Position numbers and translations under genes: made by a program
The notes under the pieces: generated by a model
What the model was told of the DNA's origin: nothing
What the model saw: the letters and a program-made list of their open reading frames with translations, nothing else
The model's database searches: none
Shown here: positions 22,379 to 24,769 of the stretch, one piece after another
Layout: the number at the start of each line of letters is the position of its first letter
How positions within the stretch are numbered: position 1 is the first letter of the stretch
NCBI GenBank assembly: GCA_900553345.1
Contig: USDE01000001.1
Location: 1-24,769 of the forward strand
Length of the DNA: 24,769 nucleotides
Reading direction: 5' to 3'
Source: an uncultured Collinsella sp.
GTDB lineage: Bacteria > Actinomycetota > Coriobacteriia > Coriobacteriales > Coriobacteriaceae

Positions 22379-24769
22379 GTGGCAGACGATATCAACAATA
22401 ACGAGGGCATGGACGAGGCCGGCGACGCCGGCATGCCCGACGATCTGAAGCGCCTGCTTGCCCGCGCCGAGCAGGGCGAGGACGGCGACCCGGACGCCTA
22501 TAACCCCGATACCGATGATGAGGAAGAGGATGACGACGGTGAGCTCGAGGAGAGCTTTGGCGAAGTCGATCGTGGTGCCTCGGCCGGCGAGGATATAAAC
22601 GGCGGCCAGCTCCAGATTTCAGAGTTCGGCCGCGAGATGAAGCAGTCGTTCATCGAGTACTCGATGTCGGTCATCACGGCGCGCGCCCTGCCGGACGTGC
22701 GCGATGGCTTAAAGCCGGTGCACCGTCGCATCCTGTACGCAATGAACGAGAGCGGCATCTACCCCAACCGTCCGCACAAGAAGTCGGCCTGGACGGTCGG
22801 CGAAGTTATCGGTAAGTACCATCCGCACGGCGACTCCGCGGTCTATGAGGCCATGGTCCGCCTGGCGCAGTGGTTCTCCATGCGCACGCCGCTCATTGAC
22901 GGTCACGGCAACTTCGGCAACATCGACGGCGACGGCGCCGCCGCCATGCGTTACACCGAGAGCCGCCTGGCGAAGCCCGCCATGGAGCTCTTGCGTGACC
23001 TGCAGAAGGACACCGTCGACTGGCAGCCCAACTACGACGAGTCGCTCGCCGAGCCCCAGGCGCTGCCTGCGCGCTTCCCCAACCTGCTGGTCAACGGCAG
23101 CCAGGGTATCGCCGTCGGCATGGCCACCAACATCGCCCCGCATAACCTCACCGAGGCGATCGAGGCCACCTGCTACCTGATCGACAACCCCGACGCCACC
23201 GTCGACGAGCTCATGCAGATCATGCCCGGTCCGGACTTCCCCACCGGTGCCATCATCATGGGTAGCGCCGGCATTAGGCAGAGCTACGAGACCGGCCGCG
23301 GCTCCATTACCGTGCGCGCCAAGGCCCACGTGGAATCCACCAAGACCGGCCGCAGCCGCCTGGTCTTTACCGAGATTCCCTACATGGTCAACAAGGGCAC
23401 CCTGCAGGAGAAAATCGCCCAGCTCGTCAATGACAAGCGCATCGAGGGTATCTCGGATATGCGCGATGAATCCAACCAGAAGGGTATCCGTCTGGTCATC
23501 GAGCTCAAGAAGGGCGTTATCCCTCAGGTCGTGCTCAACAACCTGTACAAGTACACCTCGCTGCAGACGACCTTTGGTGCCAACAACCTGGCGCTTGTCA
23601 ACGGCGTTCCCAAATGCCTGAGCCTGCGCGAGATGCTGCAGCACTACATCGACCACCAGGTCGACGTCGTCACCCGCCGCACCCGCTTTGACCTCAAGAA
23701 GGCACAGGCGCGTGCCCATATCCTCGAGGGCTACCTGATGGCTCTCGACCATATCGACGAGGTCATCAGCATCATCCGCTCCTCGCAGACCGACTCTGAG
23801 GCCAGCAGCCGCCTGATCGAGCGTTTTGGCTTTACGCCCGAGCAGACCACGGCCATCCTCGAGATGAAGCTGCGCCGCCTGACCGGCCTGGAGCGTGACA
23901 AGATTCAGGAAGAGCTGGACGGCTTGCGCCGCGCCATCGCCTACTACGAGGACCTGTTGGCGCACGAGGAGAAAATCCTGGGCGTCATCAAGGAAGAGAT
24001 GCGCGAGATTTCCAAGAAGTTCGGCGACAAGCGCCGCACCGAGATCAGCCATGTCGAGAAGGACCTGGACGTCGAAGATCTGATTGCCGACGAGGACATG
24101 GTCGTGACCATCACCCACACCGGCTACGTCAAGCGCATCCCGGTGGCCGCCTATCGCGCCCAAAAGCGTGGCGGCAAGGGCGTGTCGGGCGTCAACCTTA
24201 AAGAGGACGACGTTATCGACGAGATGTTTATCGCATCCACACACGAGTACGTGCTGTTCTTCTCGAGCAAGGGCAAGGTCTATCGCCTGAAGGTGCACGA
24301 GCTGCCGGTTGGCACGCGCCAGGCGCGCGGCACCGCGATCGTCAACCTGCTGCCTTTCGAGGAGGGCGAGAAGATCGCGAGCGTCATCAGCTGCCGCGAG
24401 TTCCCCGCCGACGAGTACCTGATGTTTGCCACCAAGAGTGGCATGGTCAAGAAGACCGTGATGAGCGCCTACGACCGTAGCCGCCGCGACGGCCTGATCG
24501 CCATCAACCTGAGGGACGACGACGCACTGCTCGCTGTACGCCGCGTGCGCGAGGGTGACAAGATCATCATGGCAACCACCGCGGGCAAGGCGATTATGTT
24601 CCCCGAGGACCAGGTGCGCGCCACCGGCCGCGATACCAGCGGCGTCCGCGGTATTGGCATGAAGGAAGGCGTGAGCGTTCTTGGTATGGAGATTACCAAC
24701 GGTAACGGCGACCTGTTCGTCATTACCGAGCGTGGCTACGGCAAACGCACGCCGGTCTCGGACTATCCG
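22379..24769 (+). CDS. gyrA: DNA gyrase subunit A (partial, runs off the right edge)
   Basis: 797 codons are present with no stop. GyrA cuts and rejoins DNA through Tyr192 ([11 protein letters not shown]). The winged-helix region [17 protein letters not shown] (148-164) carries Ser153 and Glu157 at the positions of E. coli Ser83 and Asp87, so no classical quinolone-resistance change is seen there. The GyrA box QKRGGKG is at 595-601 at the start of the C-terminal wrapping domain. The first 75-80 residues before the usual GyrA core ([18 protein letters not shown]) form an acidic, probably disordered extension with a run of Asp/Glu near 46-57. Most GyrA begin within about 20 residues of this core. 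The start is GTG at 22379 with AGGAGG upstream. Confidence 0.96.
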   Translation, partial: MADDINNNEGMDEAGDAGMPDDLKRLLARAEQGEDGDPDAYNPDTDDEEEDDDGELEESFGEVDRGASAGEDINGGQLQISEFGREMKQSFIEYSMSVITARALPDVRDGLKPVHRRILYAMNESGIYPNRPHKKSAWTVGEVIGKYHPHGDSAVYEAMVRLAQWFSMRTPLIDGHGNFGNIDGDGAAAMRYTESRLAKPAMELLRDLQKDTVDWQPNYDESLAEPQALPARFPNLLVNGSQGIAVGMATNIAPHNLTEAIEATCYLIDNPDATVDELMQIMPGPDFPTGAIIMGSAGIRQSYETGRGSITVRAKAHVESTKTGRSRLVFTEIPYMVNKGTLQEKIAQLVNDKRIEGISDMRDESNQKGIRLVIELKKGVIPQVVLNNLYKYTSLQTTFGANNLALVNGVPKCLSLREMLQHYIDHQVDVVTRRTRFDLKKAQARAHILEGYLMALDHIDEVISIIRSSQTDSEASSRLIERFGFTPEQTTAILEMKLRRLTGLERDKIQEELDGLRRAIAYYEDLLAHEEKILGVIKEEMREISKKFGDKRRTEISHVEKDLDVEDLIADEDMVVTITHTGYVKRIPVAAYRAQKRGGKGVSGVNLKEDDVIDEMFIASTHEYVLFFSSKGKVYRLKVHELPVGTRQARGTAIVNLLPFEEGEKIASVISCREFPADEYLMFATKSGMVKKTVMSAYDRSRRDGLIAINLRDDDALLAVRRVREGDKIIMATTAGKAIMFPEDQVRATGRDTSGVRGIGMKEGVSVLGMEITNGNGDLFVITERGYGKRTPVSDYP

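Noticed and set aside
22709..24298. 529-codon minus-strand open frame opposite gyrA
   Set aside because: Antisense to intact gyrA, with repetitive Val/Asp/Leu/Gly composition expected from high-GC complement reading.

Overview
The window is a bacterial chromosomal replication-origin region. It runs rpmH-rnpA-yidD-yidC-khpB-rsmG-parA-parB on the minus strand and dnaA-dnaN-recF-dciA-gyrB-gyrA on the plus strand, diverging from an AT-richer intergenic segment near 13.7-13.9 kb. High GC, a tandem PafB/PafC-type WYL regulator pair, and Actinobacteria-like replication and segregation genes point to an actinomycetote, most likely a Coriobacteriia member such as Collinsella. The genus is an inference from overall resemblance and was not tested.

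Layout. Positions 1-1290 (minus, cut at the left edge) hold a membrane protein with a degenerate M28-peptidase-like domain. Two overlapping WYL regulators follow (1489-3415, plus). They converge, with overlapping stop codons, on a DinG-type exonuclease-helicase (minus) that is co-transcribed behind D-alanine--D-alanine ligase. rlmN (7351-8403, plus) ends at a terminator facing a second terminator that closes the minus-strand rsmG-parA-parB-small membrane protein unit. Three perfect parS sites, 39 bp apart, lie between rsmG and parA. khpB, yidC, yidD, rnpA and rpmH form the upstream minus-strand operon, with a strong promoter inside the origin region.

Origin. The origin looks bipartite. One cluster of DnaA-box-like sequences (TTTTCAACA and variants) lies at 13.84-13.92 kb. 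A second lies between dnaA and dnaN (17.09-17.26 kb) and ends in a box, a short spacer, five DnaA-trio triplets and an AT-rich inverted repeat, which is the expected layout of an unwinding site. Between rpmH and dnaA sits an unusual gene for a GHKL ATPase joined through a long Gln/Pro/Met/Tyr-rich linker to a winged helix. It ends 15 bp before dnaA and is the best candidate here for something undescribed. DnaA itself carries Asn in place of the usual Asp of its box-reading signature, and the local boxes carry A where the classical box has C.

The genes cover origin firing (DnaA, ATPase-wHTH protein, DciA, DnaN), origin segregation (ParA, ParB, parS), topology (GyrA, GyrB), repair (RecF, DinG, WYL pair) and basic RNA, protein and envelope functions (RpmH, RnpA, RsmG, RlmN, YidC, YidD, KhpB, Ddl). 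No rRNA, tRNA, CRISPR, insertion sequence or prophage gene was seen.
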